Source: Proteiniclasticum sediminis
Lineage (GTDB): Bacteria > Bacillota > Clostridia > Clostridiales > Clostridiaceae
Reading direction: 5' to 3'
Assembly (NCBI RefSeq): GCF_018128025.1
Contig: NZ_JAGSCS010000016.1
Coordinates: 1 to 61,122 of the forward strand
DNA: 61,122 bases
In this document: one piece after another, positions 18,118 through 30,900 of the stretch
Numbering within the stretch: the stretch's first letter is position 1
Layout: each line of letters begins with the position of its first letter
Translations under genes and position numbers: made by a program
The notes under the pieces: model-generated
What the model saw: only the letters and a program-made list of their open reading frames with translations
What the model was told of the DNA's origin: nothing
The model's database searches: none

Positions 18118-18854
18118 GCTTCGCCCACCCTTTCCAGATCATTTCCGAGAAGCTCCCGGAGGTTTTCAAGAATTCCGCGGTTCCCCGCTTCTCCCACGGC
18201 CAAGAGGCTCGTGAGCTCCTGGGCGGTGAAGGGGCGTTCTTCCCCTGTGCCCTGGAGTTCGATGAATTCTCCCTTGTCATTCATGACCACATTCATGTCC
18301 ACATCGGCGGTGGAATCTTCCTCATAGCAAAGATCCAGGAGCACCGTGTTCTCCCGGATGCCTACGCTCACCGCTGATACCATCCCCTGGAGGGGATAGA
18401 CGGCGAAGCGCTGTTCACGGTCCAGGGCATTCACCGCATCCACCAGGGCCACAAAGGCTCCCGTGATGGAGGCGCAGCGGGTGCCGCCGTCCGCCTGGAT
18501 GACATCACAGTCAATCCAGATGGTGCGTTCGCCCAGGGCCTCCAGATTCACGATGGAGCGCAGGGAACGGCCGATGAGCCGCTGAATCTCCGAGCTTCGC
18601 CCATCGAGACGAAGCTTGGCAATATCCCGGTTTTTTCGGGTATGGGTGGAGCCGGGCAGCATGCCGTACTCCGCCGTCACCCAGCCCTTGCCGCTGCCCT
18701 TGAGGAAGGGCGGAACCTTTTCCTCCACGCTGGCGGTGCAGATGACCTTGGTCTCGCCCACTTCAATAAGCACCGAGCCCTTGGCATATTTCGTAAAGGC
18801 CCGGGTGATCTTCATGGGCCGCAGTTCTTGGGGTTGTCGCTGATCTATTCGCAT
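18108..18854 (-). CDS. rph: ribonuclease PH
   Basis: A 248-residue phosphorolytic 3'-5' exoribonuclease that trims tRNA 3' ends. Recognisable: [28 protein letters not shown] (residues ~20-47), [15 protein letters not shown] (phosphate-binding Arg), [24 protein letters not shown] and the late [19 protein letters not shown]. Its start overlaps the AIR-synthase-like gene upstream, with GAAGGAG before the ATG. Unlike some E. coli strains, the frame is intact. Confidence 0.97.
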   Translation of the reverse strand: MRIDQRQPQELRPMKITRAFTKYAKGSVLIEVGETKVICTASVEEKVPPFLKGSGKGWVTAEYGMLPGSTHTRKNRDIAKLRLDGRSSEIQRLIGRSLRSIVNLEALGERTIWIDCDVIQADGGTRCASITGAFVALVDAVNALDREQRFAVYPLQGMVSAVSVGIRENTVLLDLCYEEDSTADVDMNVVMNDKGEFIELQGTGEERPFTAQELTSLLAVGEAGNRGILENLRELLGNDLERVGEACE

Positions 18855-19879
18855 GGTTTCTCCTTCTTTTCTGGAAGGATACTTGCTGATCCTTCCTCCA
18901 CATCGTAGAGTTTGTAGATTTCATCCCGGGCCGGCGGATCCACAAGAATGCGCCTTCCCTCCTCCAGGAGGACGCCGCCTTCCTTCACCATTCTGCCGAT
19001 GAGATGGGCTTCAATGCCCGCTGCCGTGAGCTCGGCCAAGGCTTTCTCCGGATCCTTCACCGCCATGAGCATGCTCCCGGAGGAGATGAGGCGCAGGGGA
19101 TCCAGCTGAAAGTGGGCGCAGAGCTTTCGGGTCACAGGCCGCAGAGGAAGCTTCGCCGCCTCGATCTCAAAGCCCAGGCCGGAAGCGGTCTTCATTTCCC
19201 AGAGGGCGCCTAAGATCCCGCCTTCGGTGATGTCGTGCATGGCCGTGGCAAAGCTGCGCATGAGCCGGCCCTCGGGCAGCACGCTGAGTTCCCGGGCAAA
19301 GGCCTTCGCCTCATCCAGCTCTTTTTCCGTGAGCACCTCCCGGCAGCGTTCCGGAAAGTCCTGGGCCAGGATGGCCGTGCCTTCCAGGGCCAGCGCCTTG
19401 GTGACCAGGAGGCCGTTGCCTTCTTCCGCTCCGGCGGTCCAGAGGACCTTTTCCCCGGGATCCATTACCCCCAGAGCCGTGATGGATACCACCATGCGGT
19501 TCACCGCATCGGTGACCTCCGTATGGCCGCCCAAGATCATGACCCCATGGACCTTGGCTTCCTCAGAAATCTCCGCCATGACCGTTTCGATGTCGGAGAT
19601 CTCCCCTTGAGGAGGTGCCAGCACGGTGACCAGGATGCCCAGGGGCTTTGCCCCGGTGGTGGCAATATCATTGAGGTTAATGTGGTAGGCGATGCGGCCC
19701 GTATGGTTTGCCGCCGCCGTGACGGGATCCGTGGAAAGCACGAGCTTCGTCCCGGAAAGGTTCACCACCGCGCAGTCTTCGCCCACGGATCCTCCCCGCT
19801 CCACTTCCGGCCGCAGGGCTCCCTGGTTGTTCTTCAGAAGCTTCGCCAGCACATCCCAATTGAGTTTTCCCGTGATCAT
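18845..19879 (-). CDS. AIR synthase-related protein (PurM/HypE superfamily)
   Basis: A 344-residue ATP-binding protein of the PurM/HypE/SelD fold. Seen: [24 protein letters not shown] (Gly-Asp nucleotide/metal loop), [25 protein letters not shown], and [15 protein letters not shown]. It lacks the C-terminal cysteine of HypE, so it is not a hydrogenase maturation factor in the strict sense. Function is unknown; the same family often sits beside cobalamin or housekeeping genes. It lies between gatB and rph, overlapping rph by ten bases. Confidence 0.8.
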   Translation of the reverse strand: MITGKLNWDVLAKLLKNNQGALRPEVERGGSVGEDCAVVNLSGTKLVLSTDPVTAAANHTGRIAYHINLNDIATTGAKPLGILVTVLAPPQGEISDIETVMAEISEEAKVHGVMILGGHTEVTDAVNRMVVSITALGVMDPGEKVLWTAGAEEGNGLLVTKALALEGTAILAQDFPERCREVLTEKELDEAKAFARELSVLPEGRLMRSFATAMHDITEGGILGALWEMKTASGLGFEIEAAKLPLRPVTRKLCAHFQLDPLRLISSGSMLMAVKDPEKALAELTAAGIEAHLIGRMVKEGGVLLEEGRRILVDPPARDEIYKLYDVEEGSASILPEKKEKPCE

Positions 19880-19944
19880 GTCTTGCTTTCTCCTTCCTGC
19901 CGTTTCAACGAAGACAGCCCAGGATAATTCCTGGGCTCCCTTCC

Positions 19945-21378
19945 CTATTTTCGCCGTTCCAGCTCTTCCTGAACCAGTTTGTTGATGATGCCGGGATTGG
20001 CTTTTCCCTTGGTGGCCTTCATGGTCTGTCCCACCACAAAGCCCATGATTTTGGTCTTTCCGTTTCGATAATCCTCCACCACATGGGGGGCGCTGTCCAG
20101 AACCTGGTTCACCGCTTCCCGGATGAAGTCCTCATCGTTGTTCTGCACGAGGCCGTGCTCTTCCACGATGACCTGGGGGTCCTTGCCTTCTGCAAACATA
20201 TGGGTGAGGACGGTCTTGGCGATGGCCGTGGAAATGGTGCCCTTTTCAATGAGCGCCAAAAGCCCCGCCAGCTGGGCTGGGCTGAACTTCAGCTCCTTCA
20301 CCCAGGTGCCCGCCTCGTTCATAAGTCGGGAAATATCCCCCATGAGCCAGTTGGAGGCGGCTTTGCCGTCCCCGCAGATCTTCACGGTTTCATCAAAGTA
20401 GTTGGCCATGTCCTCCGTGAGGGTCAGCACCATGGCGTCATAGGGCGGAATGCCGTAATCCCGGACAAAACGCTCCTCTTTTTCATGGGGCAGCTCCTGA
20501 ATGGTGGAGCGGATGCCTTCGATCCATTCCTCGCTGATGGAAAGGGAAACCAGGTCCCCTTCCGGGAAATAGCGGTAATCGTTGGCCATTTCCTTGGACC
20601 GCATGAGGATGGTCTTCTCCTGGGCTTCATCCCAGCGCCGGGTTTCCACGGAGAGCTTTTCGCCCTTTTCCAGGGCTTCCTCCTGGCGGAGGAACTCATA
20701 ACGCAGGGCTTTTTCCAGGGACTTGAAGGAATTCATGTTCTTTACTTCGGCCTTGACGCCGAAGGCCGTGGCGCCCACTTCCCGAAGGGAAATGTTGGCA
20801 TCACAGCGAAGGGAACCTTCTTCCATCTTCACATCGGAAACGCCCAGGGAAAGGAGAATGCTGCGCAGCTTCGTCAGATACTGGCTGGCCTCCTCGGGAG
20901 TCCGAAGATCGGGCTTGGAGACAATCTCAATGAGGGGGACCCCGGATCGGTTAAAGTCCACCAGGGTTCCCTTGGAGGAATGGAGCTGCTTGCCCGCATC
21001 CTCTTCCATATGGATCCGCTCAATGCCCACCTTTTTACGGGTGCCGTCGGCCCCGTCAATTTCGATGAACCCGTCGTAGCAGATGGGGTAGTCGTTCTGG
21101 GTGATCTGATAGTTCTTCGGGGCATCGGGGTAAAAATAGTTCTTCCGGTCAAACCGGTTGAATCGGTTGATGCTGCAGTTTAAGGCCAGGCCGGTCTTCA
21201 GGGCTTTGTTCACCACTTCCAGGTTGATCCGGGGAAGGGCACCAGGCAGACCCAGGCAAACGGGGCACACATGGGAGTTGGGCTTTCCGCCGTACTCCGT
21301 GGTGCATCCGCAAAAGGCTTTGGTTTTTGTGGACAGTTCCACATGGACTTCCAGTCCGATAACCGCTTCGTATTTCAT
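19945..21378 (-). CDS. gatB: Asp/Glu-tRNA amidotransferase subunit B
   Basis: A 477-residue subunit that binds misacylated tRNA and, as an ATP-dependent kinase, activates its Asp or Glu side chain for amidation. Seen: VIGLEVHVELSTKTKAFCGC with metal-binding cysteines and CPVCLGLPGALP (residues ~5-45), DRKNYFYPDAPKNYQITQ, MEEGSLRCDANIS and the C-terminal YqeY-like tail (GKANPGIINKLVQEEL). AGGAGG abuts the ATG at 21387, so the ATG at 21378 (nine bases away) is preferred. Last gene of gatCAB. Confidence 0.97.
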   Translation of the reverse strand: MKYEAVIGLEVHVELSTKTKAFCGCTTEYGGKPNSHVCPVCLGLPGALPRINLEVVNKALKTGLALNCSINRFNRFDRKNYFYPDAPKNYQITQNDYPICYDGFIEIDGADGTRKKVGIERIHMEEDAGKQLHSSKGTLVDFNRSGVPLIEIVSKPDLRTPEEASQYLTKLRSILLSLGVSDVKMEEGSLRCDANISLREVGATAFGVKAEVKNMNSFKSLEKALRYEFLRQEEALEKGEKLSVETRRWDEAQEKTILMRSKEMANDYRYFPEGDLVSLSISEEWIEGIRSTIQELPHEKEERFVRDYGIPPYDAMVLTLTEDMANYFDETVKICGDGKAASNWLMGDISRLMNEAGTWVKELKFSPAQLAGLLALIEKGTISTAIAKTVLTHMFAEGKDPQVIVEEHGLVQNNDEDFIREAVNQVLDSAPHVVEDYRNGKTKIMGFVVGQTMKATKGKANPGIINKLVQEELERRK

Positions 21379-21391
21379 CTTCTCCATCCTC

Positions 21392-22837
21392 CTATAATCC
21401 CGGGGTCATGTCCAGGTTCAGTGCGCTTTCCACGGCATAGGCAAAGTTAAGAATGCCCTGCTCGTCGAAGTGCTTGCCCATGATCTGGAGACCCAGGGGA
21501 AGATTGCCCAGTTTCCCGGAGGGGATGGACACGGCGGGAATCCCGGCGATGTTCACCGGAACGGTGTAGACATCGTTGAGATACATGGCCAGAATGTCCT
21601 CGGTGTTTTCTCCCACCTTGAAGGCCGGGGTCGGGGTTGTGGGGGAGATGATGGCCTCGTACTGGCTGAAGATGGCGCGGTACTCGTCCTGAATGAGCTT
21701 GCGCACCTTCAGCGCCTTGGCGTAGTAGGCGTCATAGTAGCCGGCGGAAAGGACATAGGTTCCCAGCATGATCCGGCGCTTAACCTCCGGTCCGAAGCCT
21801 TCGCTGCGGGACCGGCTGTAGAGATCCAGAATATCCTTCACTTCATCGGCGCGCTTTCCGTACCGGACGCCATCAAAACGGGCCAGGTTGGAGGAAGCCT
21901 CCGCCGAGGAGATGATGTAGTATGCGGCTAAGGAGTAATCCGATAGTTTCAGGTCGATGATGTCCACGGTGGCCCCCTGCTCCTTCAGGACAGCGATGAC
22001 CTCCATGAGGTTCTTCCGAACCCCTTCCTGGAGGCCTTCTCCCAGGAATTCCCGGGCGATGGCCACTTTCTTGCCCCGCAGATCCTTGGACAAGTGGGTA
22101 TGGTATCCCGGTGTTTCCAGGGGATTGGTGGTGAAGTCCCGGGAATCCTTCCCCGTGATGACGCTGGTCAAGAGCGCCAGGTCCTTCACATCCCGCGCCA
22201 TGGGGCCCACCTGGTCCAGCGTGGAACCAAAGGCCGTGACGCCGTAGCGGGAAATATTGCCATAGGTGGGCTTCAGGCCCACGATGCCGCAGAAGCTGGC
22301 CGGCTGACGGACGGAACCGCCCGTGTCCGTACCCAGGCTAAGGGGCACTTCCTGGGCTGCCACCGCTGCCGCGGAGCCGCCGGAGGAACCGCCGGGAACC
22401 CGTTCCAGATCATGGGGGTTCCGGGTAATTTTGAAGGCGCTGTTTTCCGTGGAGGAGCCCATGGCGAACTCATCCATGTTGAGTTTGCCCAGGATAATAG
22501 CGCCCTCGTTCTGGATTTTTTCCACCACCGTGGCGTCATAGGGAGCCACATAGCCCTCCAGGAACTTGGAGGCGCAGGTATTCTGCATCCCCTTCACGGA
22601 AATATTGTCCTTGATGCCCACGGGGATTCCGCCCAGAAGGCCCTGGGGGCCTTTCTTCGCATCATAGGCTTTTGCCGCAGCTATGCTCTTTTCCCGCTCC
22701 ACATGGAGGAAGGCACCCACTTTAGGCTCCACCGCGTCGATACGGGACAGGAGACTTTCCACGATTTCTTCACTTTTGACTTCACCCTGGTCCAGCAAGG
22801 TGCGGAGTTCATGGGCTTTCAGTTTATACAGTTCCAT
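21392..22837 (-). CDS. gatA: Asp/Glu-tRNA amidotransferase subunit A
   Basis: A 481-residue amidase-signature subunit that releases ammonia from glutamine for tRNA-dependent amidation. The Ser-cisSer-Lys triad is visible: [11 protein letters not shown] (Lys), [14 protein letters not shown] (cis-Ser) and [17 protein letters not shown] (nucleophilic Ser). GGAGG precedes the ATG. It starts right after gatC and ends five bases before gatB. Confidence 0.97.
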   Translation of the reverse strand: MELYKLKAHELRTLLDQGEVKSEEIVESLLSRIDAVEPKVGAFLHVEREKSIAAAKAYDAKKGPQGLLGGIPVGIKDNISVKGMQNTCASKFLEGYVAPYDATVVEKIQNEGAIILGKLNMDEFAMGSSTENSAFKITRNPHDLERVPGGSSGGSAAAVAAQEVPLSLGTDTGGSVRQPASFCGIVGLKPTYGNISRYGVTAFGSTLDQVGPMARDVKDLALLTSVITGKDSRDFTTNPLETPGYHTHLSKDLRGKKVAIAREFLGEGLQEGVRKNLMEVIAVLKEQGATVDIIDLKLSDYSLAAYYIISSAEASSNLARFDGVRYGKRADEVKDILDLYSRSRSEGFGPEVKRRIMLGTYVLSAGYYDAYYAKALKVRKLIQDEYRAIFSQYEAIISPTTPTPAFKVGENTEDILAMYLNDVYTVPVNIAGIPAVSIPSGKLGNLPLGLQIMGKHFDEQGILNFAYAVESALNLDMTPGL

Positions 22838-23137
22838 TTATTCCTCCTCCCCGCCGATGACGCTGGGCACTTTCAGATAATTATCCACCTGATCCGGTGC
22901 ATTCTGCAGGAAATCCTCCGTGGTCAGGGATTCCTCCACCACATCTTCCCGGAACACATTTTCCAGATAGAGGGGGTTCACCAAAATCTCCACGGACTCC
23001 GTGTCCAGCTCCTGGAGCTTGTCCACATACCCTAAAATCATATTCAGGTCCTTTACCAGACCGTCTGTTTCGTCCTCATTGACGCGGAGCCTCGCCAGCT
23101 CCTTGATATAGTCCACATCCCGCTTGGATACTGCCAT
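22838..23137 (-). CDS. gatC: Asp/Glu-tRNA amidotransferase subunit C
   Basis: A 99-residue scaffold that holds the A and B subunits together. Matches the family: DVDYIKELARLRVNEDE, a central helix with LNMILGYVDKLQELDT, and the tail FLQNAPDQVDNYLKVPSVIG. GGAGGTG precedes the ATG. First gene of the gatCAB operon. Confidence 0.95.
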   Translation of the reverse strand: MAVSKRDVDYIKELARLRVNEDETDGLVKDLNMILGYVDKLQELDTESVEILVNPLYLENVFREDVVEESLTTEDFLQNAPDQVDNYLKVPSVIGGEEE

Positions 23138-23236
23138 ATCGCACCTCCGTAATTTCTTATTGCATTACGAGAAGAAGTTACAACTTGCGTCATAACTTCT
23201 TCGTAAAAACCTGTATTCATTTTAGCATAACTGCCC

Positions 23237-25558
<2,322 letters not shown>

Positions 25559-25580
25559 TTTCTCCTTTTCTTTTACTTCG

Positions 25581-27815
25581 TTATGCCAGCTCCAGTGGGG
25601 CCAGACTGAGGATCAGGGTCTTCACGCCTTTGCCGTCAAAGGCGATGGTGACCTTGTAGTCACCGCTCTCCTCCAAAAGACCCACCACGGTGCCCACGCC
25701 GAACTTCGGATGCTTCACCTTGATGCCCAGGGTGAGATCCTCCGCCGTCAGCGCGGTCTTCTCAGGAATATCCAGAATTCGGGCCGCATCCTCCAGGGCT
25801 TTCTCCACACTGTAGTTGGTGTACTTCATGTTGCGGTCCGTATACTTGATGGTGTGGGGATTGACCTCTTTTCGGAAGGACTTCTTTTCGTCGTTCAGGT
25901 GTTCCTTGAGGTTCGACGGGATGTCCAGGAGGAAATCTGACACGGGATAGGACATGGTCCGGCCGTATACCATGCGGTTCTCGGCATAGGTCATGTAGAG
26001 CTCCTCCATGGCCCGGGTGATCCCCACATAGGCCAGTCTTCGGGACTCTTCCATCTCCTTGGGATCATTGAGGGAGGTGGTGCCGGGGAAGAGACCGTTC
26101 TCCATGCCCACCATGAAGACCACGGGGAATTCCAGCCCCTTGGCGCTGTGGAGAGTCATGAGGGTCACATTGTCACTTTCTTCCTCATAGCTGTCGATGT
26201 CGGACACGAGAACCACCGTTTCCAGGAACTCCTGGAGCGAAGGGTTTTCCGAGGTCATTTCGTACTCCATGGCCACGTTGACAAACTCCTCCAGGTTCTC
26301 CACCCGGGAGATGTCCTCGGGACTCTTAGACGCGCGAAGCTCCTGCAGGTAGCCCGTGGTCTTCAGAATATGATCCACGAGATCCGACACCTTCATGTCC
26401 AGCTGTTTGTCGTTGAAGTCCAGGATCAGATCACGGAATCCCATGACTGCCCCCATGGTGCGGGCCGTAAAGGGATTGTACTCCTCCAGGTTCAGGAGCG
26501 TGTCAAAGAGGCTTTCCTCGTGTTCCAGGGACAGCTCCTGGAGCTTGTCCAGGGTGGTATTTCCAATGCTGCGCTTCGGCACATTGATGATTCGGCGCAG
26601 ACTCACCTCGTCGAAGGGATTGTTGATCACCCGAAGGTAAGCCAAAATGTCCTTGATTTCTTTGCGGTCATAGAACCGAAGGCCGCCGATGATCTTGTAG
26701 GGCACGCCTTCCCGGATGAGAGCTTCCTCAAACTTACGGGACTGGGCGTTGGTGCGGTAAAGCACGGCCATCTCCTTGTAGCGTCTTCCCTCCCGGTATT
26801 GCCGCTCCATCTCCCGGACCACGAAGCTGGCTTCCTCGCCTTCATTGTAGGCTCGGTACACCTTGATCTTCGCCCCTTCATCCTTGGTCTTCTTCAGGGT
26901 TTTCTCCTTGCGCTCCACGTTGTACTTGATGACGGAGTTGGCGGCACTTAAGATATTCCCCATGCTGCGATAGTTCTTCTCCAGTTTCACCACCTTGGCC
27001 TCGGGAAAGTCCTTCTCGAAGTCCAGGATGTTGCGGATATCCGCACCTCGGAACTGGTAAATGCTCTGGTCGTCATCGCCCACCACGCAGATATTCTTGT
27101 GCTCCTTCGTCAGGAGGAGAATCAGCTTGTACTGGGCGTGGTTGGTATCCTGATACTCATCGACCAGCACATAGCGGAACTTTCGGCGGTACTTGTCCAG
27201 GATCTCCGGGAACTTCTCATAGAGCTCCACGGTTTTCATGATGAGGTCATCAAAATCCAGGGCATTGTTCTGCTTCAGCTTTTTCTGGTAGAGCACATAG
27301 GCATCGGCAATCTTGTTTCTCCGGTAATGATACTCATTGTTTTTCTTAAAAGTCAGAGGATCGATGAGGAGGTTCTTGGCATTGGAAATTTCCCCGGCAA
27401 TTTCCTTGTCGGAGATATCTTTTTCATCCATGGACAGTTCCTTCATCACCTGTTTCACCAGGGATTTCTGATCATAGCTGTCATAGATGGTGAAATCCTT
27501 CTTGTAGCCCAGGGCTTCAATTTCCCGGCGCAAAATCTTCGCACAGCTGGAATGGAAGGTGGAAATCCACATGTTCAGGGCCGTGTCTCCCACCAGGGAA
27601 ATCACGCGGTCCCGCATCTCTCCCGCCGCCTTGTTGGTAAAGGTAATGGCCAGAATTTCGTAGGGATTGATCCCTTTCTCATTCAGCATGTAGGCGATGC
27701 GATGGGTTAGCACCCGGGTCTTTCCGGATCCGGCGCCGGCAAGAATTAACAGGGGTCCTTCCACCGTGGTGGCCGCTTCGTATTGCTCCTCATTGAGCAG
27801 TTTTTTCAAATCCAA
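25581..27815 (-). CDS. pcrA: UvrD/PcrA-type DNA helicase
   Basis: A ~744-residue superfamily 1A helicase acting in repair and replication-fork clearing. Motifs in order: I AGAGSGKTRVLTHRI, Ia, II DEYQDTNH, III GDDDQSIYQFRGA, IV VVKLEKNYRS, V MTLHSAKGLEFPVVF, VI YVGITRA. A Tudor-like C-terminal tail (GVGTVVGL) ends it. The likely start is TTG at 27815, eight bases after AAGGAG; the GTG at 27824 abuts that site. An extended -10 (TGGTATAAT) lies upstream. First gene of the ligA-gatCAB series. Confidence 0.95.
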   Translation of the reverse strand: MDLKKLLNEEQYEAATTVEGPLLILAGAGSGKTRVLTHRIAYMLNEKGINPYEILAITFTNKAAGEMRDRVISLVGDTALNMWISTFHSSCAKILRREIEALGYKKDFTIYDSYDQKSLVKQVMKELSMDEKDISDKEIAGEISNAKNLLIDPLTFKKNNEYHYRRNKIADAYVLYQKKLKQNNALDFDDLIMKTVELYEKFPEILDKYRRKFRYVLVDEYQDTNHAQYKLILLLTKEHKNICVVGDDDQSIYQFRGADIRNILDFEKDFPEAKVVKLEKNYRSMGNILSAANSVIKYNVERKEKTLKKTKDEGAKIKVYRAYNEGEEASFVVREMERQYREGRRYKEMAVLYRTNAQSRKFEEALIREGVPYKIIGGLRFYDRKEIKDILAYLRVINNPFDEVSLRRIINVPKRSIGNTTLDKLQELSLEHEESLFDTLLNLEEYNPFTARTMGAVMGFRDLILDFNDKQLDMKVSDLVDHILKTTGYLQELRASKSPEDISRVENLEEFVNVAMEYEMTSENPSLQEFLETVVLVSDIDSYEEESDNVTLMTLHSAKGLEFPVVFMVGMENGLFPGTTSLNDPKEMEESRRLAYVGITRAMEELYMTYAENRMVYGRTMSYPVSDFLLDIPSNLKEHLNDEKKSFRKEVNPHTIKYTDRNMKYTNYSVEKALEDAARILDIPEKTALTAEDLTLGIKVKHPKFGVGTVVGLLEESGDYKVTIAFDGKGVKTLILSLAPLELA

Positions 27816-28176
27816 GTTCCTCACTCCTTATCGTTCACCTTAAATTATACCATAGAACTCCCGTTCCCAGACAATCAAAAAATGAACGGATGTTTCCTCA
27901 TATTTTTGGGCAAAACAAAAACCTGAACGACCAGCGTTCAGGTTTTTCATTCTGCCCCTTCCGAAAATTGGGGGGATCCGGAAAGAGCGTAGAAGGCAGC
28001 TCGGGATAACCGATTGGGGGGGTGGTTATCCCCATAAAAAGGGGCTATTCGTCTTTTTATTGTCCTTACAGCAAGCATTATATCGGATTTTTTCGTTCCA
28101 TTTCAACGCTTTTGGCCATCTTTCAGAGAATAGCGATTTGAAACCTTTTCATTTTTTCAAAGCCCAATGTAAACAT
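27816..28176. other. gene-free gap between pcrA and the pseudouridine synthase
   Basis: This 350-base gap holds the pcrA promoter (extended -10 TGGTATAAT near 27850), the terminator 27917-27947, and a second inverted repeat GGGATAACC / GGTTATCCC (28003-28011 and 28024-28032) whose loop is G-rich, next to CCCCATAAAAAGGGG. No ORF of note. Confidence 0.6.
27917..27947. terminator. bidirectional terminator
   Basis: AAAAACCTGAACG / CGTTCAGGTTTTT form a 13-bp perfect stem with a 5-base loop. It ends transcripts from the pseudouridine synthase gene before the pcrA promoter. Confidence 0.88.
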
Positions 28177-28899
28177 TTATATTTTATCGGTTCTGAGCCC
28201 CTCCAGCTCTGCCTCCGTGAGCTCCCGGAACTCACCCTCATCCAGGTTTTCATCCAGCTTCAGGGAGCCGAAGGAAATCCGCTGCAGATAGGTCACATCG
28301 TTGTCCCGGGCATGGAACATGCGCTTCACCTGGTGGAACTTTCCCTCCCGGAGGGTCACCCAAACTTCCCGCCGATCCTCTTCCCCGATGACGAGCCCCG
28401 CAGGAAGGCATTTGTAGCCGTCCGCCAGGAGGACACCCCGGCGGAAAGCTTCCACATCCTCTTCCTTGGCCTCATCCCGAAGATAGGCATAGTAGACCTT
28501 GTCCACATGGTTTTTGGGGGAAAGGAGCTTGTGGTTGAGCTCGCCGTCATTGGTGAGGAGGAGCAGCCCCACGGTGTCCTTGTCCAGCCTTCCTACGGGA
28601 GCCGGCGAAAAGGCCTGATAGTCAAAAGGCAGAAGATCGATGACCGTTTGATCGTGGTTGTCGAAGGTGGCCGATACCACCCCTTTGGGTTTGTTCATGA
28701 GGAGATAAATGTACTTGCGGTACACCACCTCTTCTCCCTCGATGACGAGGGTCTGGGTTTCAGTGTCCACCTTGAGGCCCGGATCCTTCACCAGGTCTCC
28801 GTCCACGGTGACGCTCTTCGCTTTGATTTTTTCTTTGATTTCCTTGCGGCTTCCATAGCCCATATTGGACAGGATTTTATCGATCCGCTCTGTGGCCAT
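28177..28899 (-). CDS. RsuA/RluB-family pseudouridine synthase
   Basis: A 240-residue rRNA pseudouridine synthase. It starts with an S4 RNA-binding domain (ERIDKILSNMGYGSRKEIKEKIK, residues ~4-60). The catalytic domain follows with the family aspartate in VGRLDKDTVGLLLLTNDGEL (~100) and KVYYAYL. The short length suits RsuA-type enzymes of small-subunit rRNA, but the exact target cannot be told. AAAGGAGG lies seven bases before the ATG at 28899, which decides the start over an upstream frame. Confidence 0.92.
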   Translation of the reverse strand: MATERIDKILSNMGYGSRKEIKEKIKAKSVTVDGDLVKDPGLKVDTETQTLVIEGEEVVYRKYIYLLMNKPKGVVSATFDNHDQTVIDLLPFDYQAFSPAPVGRLDKDTVGLLLLTNDGELNHKLLSPKNHVDKVYYAYLRDEAKEEDVEAFRRGVLLADGYKCLPAGLVIGEEDRREVWVTLREGKFHQVKRMFHARDNDVTYLQRISFGSLKLDENLDEGEFRELTEAELEGLRTDKI

Positions 28900-28921
28900 G
28901 TCCATTCCTCCTTTTGATGAC

Positions 28922-28950
28922 AAAGGTCCGGAAGCTGCTTCCGGACCTTT
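28922..28950. terminator. hairpin between pgi and the pseudouridine synthase
   Basis: AAAGGTCCGGAAG / CTTCCGGACCTTT form a 13-bp stem. A second inverted repeat CTCTCGC / GCGAGAG (28956-28977) lies just upstream, making two tandem hairpins after the pgi stop. T-runs are short on the minus strand. Confidence 0.7.
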
Positions 28951-28979
28951 TCTTTCTCTCGCCAGAAACAGCGAGAGGC

Positions 28980-30320
28980 TTACAGACGTTTTTCCAGTTC
29001 TTCTTTCAGCGCCTCATAGCCTGGTTTGCCTAAGAGGGCGAACATATTCTTCTTGTAGTCCTCCACGCCAGGCTGATCAAAGGGGTTGATTCCCAAAAGA
29101 TAGCCGCTGATGGCGTTGGCCAGTTCAAAGAAGTACACGAGGTAGCCGAAGCTCTCCTCCTTCTTGTCCCGGAGGCTGAGCACGATGTTGGGGACTCCGC
29201 CGTCCACGTGGGCCAGGAGGGTTCCCTTGAAGGCATTCTTGTTCACTTCGTCCATGGTCTTGCCAGCCAGGAAGTTCAGGCCGTCCAGATTGTCTTCGTT
29301 GGCTTCGATGGTGAAGCTGGTGTTGGGCTGCTCCACATTAATGACGGTTTCGAAGATATTGCGTCGTCCGTCCTGGATGTACTGACCCATGGAGTGAAGA
29401 TCCGTGGAGAAGTTTACGCTGGCCGGGAAAAGCCCCTTGCCGTCCTTGCCGTGGCTCTCGCCGAAGAGCTGCTTCCACCATTCGGAGAAGTAGGTCAGGG
29501 CGGGCTCGTAGTTCACGAGGATTTCAATGTCCTTGCCCCGCAGATGGAGCGCAGTACGGGCAGCGGCATAGGCATAGCAGTCATTTTCCTTCACGCTGGG
29601 GACGCTGTAGGCTTCCCGGGCTTTTCTAGCCCCTTCCATGATGAGGTCGATGTCCAGGCCCGCCACGGCGATGGGCAGAAGGCCCACAGGGGTCAGCACG
29701 GTGAAGCGTCCGCCCACATCATCGGGAACCACGAAGGTCTCATAGCCTTCCGTATTGGACAGGCTCTTCAGGGCGCCCCGGGCTTTGTCCGTGGTGGCGT
29801 AGATACGCTTGGCGGTTTCTTCGCGTCCGTACTTCTTTTCCAGGTAATCTTTCATGATGCGGAAGGCCACTGCGGGCTCCGTGGTGGTTCCGGATTTGGA
29901 GATCACATTGACGGAGATGTCCTTGCCCTCGATCATGTTGAAGAGGTCATGGAGATAATCCCCAGAAATATTCTGTCCCAGGAAATAGATTTCCGGCGTC
30001 TTGCGCTTCTCCTTGGACAGGCTGTTGTAGAAGGTGGGTGTCATCATCTCCAGGGCCGCTTTGGCTCCCAGATAAGATCCGCCGATACCGATGACGATGA
30101 GGACATCGGAATTCGCCTGAATTTTCTTCGCTGCCTCTTTTACCCGCTGGAACTCTTCCCGGTCATAATTCACGGGCAGATCCACCCATCCAAGAAAATC
30201 ATTGCCTGGGCCGGTCTTCTCCTGGAGAAGCCGGTGGGCTTCCTTGATCAGGGGATCCAGATAACCAATTTCATGGGGGCGGAGGAATCCGTCCAGTTTG
30301 CTCAGATCCAATTTAATCAT
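28980..30320 (-). CDS. pgi: glucose-6-phosphate isomerase
   Basis: A 446-residue glycolytic enzyme interconverting glucose 6-phosphate and fructose 6-phosphate. Seen: [52 protein letters not shown] (family signature), [11 protein letters not shown] and the late active-site segment [16 protein letters not shown]. The length suits the short bacterial form. The ATG at 30320 is preferred; the ORF extends a few codons upstream with a poor site. A TATAAT -10 lies near 30359. Confidence 0.97.
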   Translation of the reverse strand: MIKLDLSKLDGFLRPHEIGYLDPLIKEAHRLLQEKTGPGNDFLGWVDLPVNYDREEFQRVKEAAKKIQANSDVLIVIGIGGSYLGAKAALEMMTPTFYNSLSKEKRKTPEIYFLGQNISGDYLHDLFNMIEGKDISVNVISKSGTTTEPAVAFRIMKDYLEKKYGREETAKRIYATTDKARGALKSLSNTEGYETFVVPDDVGGRFTVLTPVGLLPIAVAGLDIDLIMEGARKAREAYSVPSVKENDCYAYAAARTALHLRGKDIEILVNYEPALTYFSEWWKQLFGESHGKDGKGLFPASVNFSTDLHSMGQYIQDGRRNIFETVINVEQPNTSFTIEANEDNLDGLNFLAGKTMDEVNKNAFKGTLLAHVDGGVPNIVLSLRDKKEESFGYLVYFFELANAISGYLLGINPFDQPGVEDYKKNMFALLGKPGYEALKEELEKRL

Positions 30321-30375
30321 AATTGACACCATCCTTTGTATATTCAGATTCGTTTTTTATTATACCATAGCTTGG

Positions 30376-30888
30376 TTAGTAGACACCTTCCCGGTAGCCG
30401 ATTTTCGCATGGCAGCAGCGGGAAACCTTCATCCTGAGAATCTTCTCCACGGCATCGATTTTTCGCCGCACCGCCACCTTGCCGCCGCACTGGCTGCACA
30501 CCAGGATATAGCCTTTTTTCTTCACCGGCGGAATCAGCTCTTTGAAATAGGTGTGGTCCGGGATGCCCAGCATGACGCAGGTGCTTTTAAAGACCTCATC
30601 ATGCATATGGTTCTCCTGATCCCGAACATTGGCATAAAAATGCGCATATTCATGAATAATCACATTCCGCACCACGGACTCGGCGTAGATTCCCGATAGC
30701 AGCACTTCCGCAAAGCGAAAGGCGTGGGGGGTAATCATCCCGCTCTTTTCCCGAAACAGGAAGGAGCCCATGGTTTTTTCCATTTTGCTGCTGATCTCCA
30801 CGGGCACATGGCTGCAGTCGAGACCCGCCCGTTTACCCGTATCCACCAGAAGCTGGCGCACATCCTCCTGGGTCCAGATTTTCCCCAT
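30376..30888 (-). CDS. SprT-like zinc metallopeptidase domain protein
   Basis: A 170-residue protein. The HExxH motif (HEYAHFYANVRDQENHMHDEVFK, ~95-117) has the third His in HMHDEVF, and a C-terminal zinc ribbon (VCSQCGGK ... CCHAK) follows, as in SprT/Spartan proteins. Eukaryotic Spartan cleaves DNA-protein crosslinks; the bacterial role is unclear. GGAGGCGG precedes the ATG. Last gene of a run with the CstR-like gene just upstream. Confidence 0.83.
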   Translation of the reverse strand: MGKIWTQEDVRQLLVDTGKRAGLDCSHVPVEISSKMEKTMGSFLFREKSGMITPHAFRFAEVLLSGIYAESVVRNVIIHEYAHFYANVRDQENHMHDEVFKSTCVMLGIPDHTYFKELIPPVKKKGYILVCSQCGGKVAVRRKIDAVEKILRMKVSRCCHAKIGYREGVY

Positions 30889-30900
30889 GGTCCGCCTCCT

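Noticed and set aside
18845-19879. HypE hydrogenase maturation factor
   Set aside because: The terminal cysteine required for thiocarboxamide transfer is absent and no hyp genes are near.
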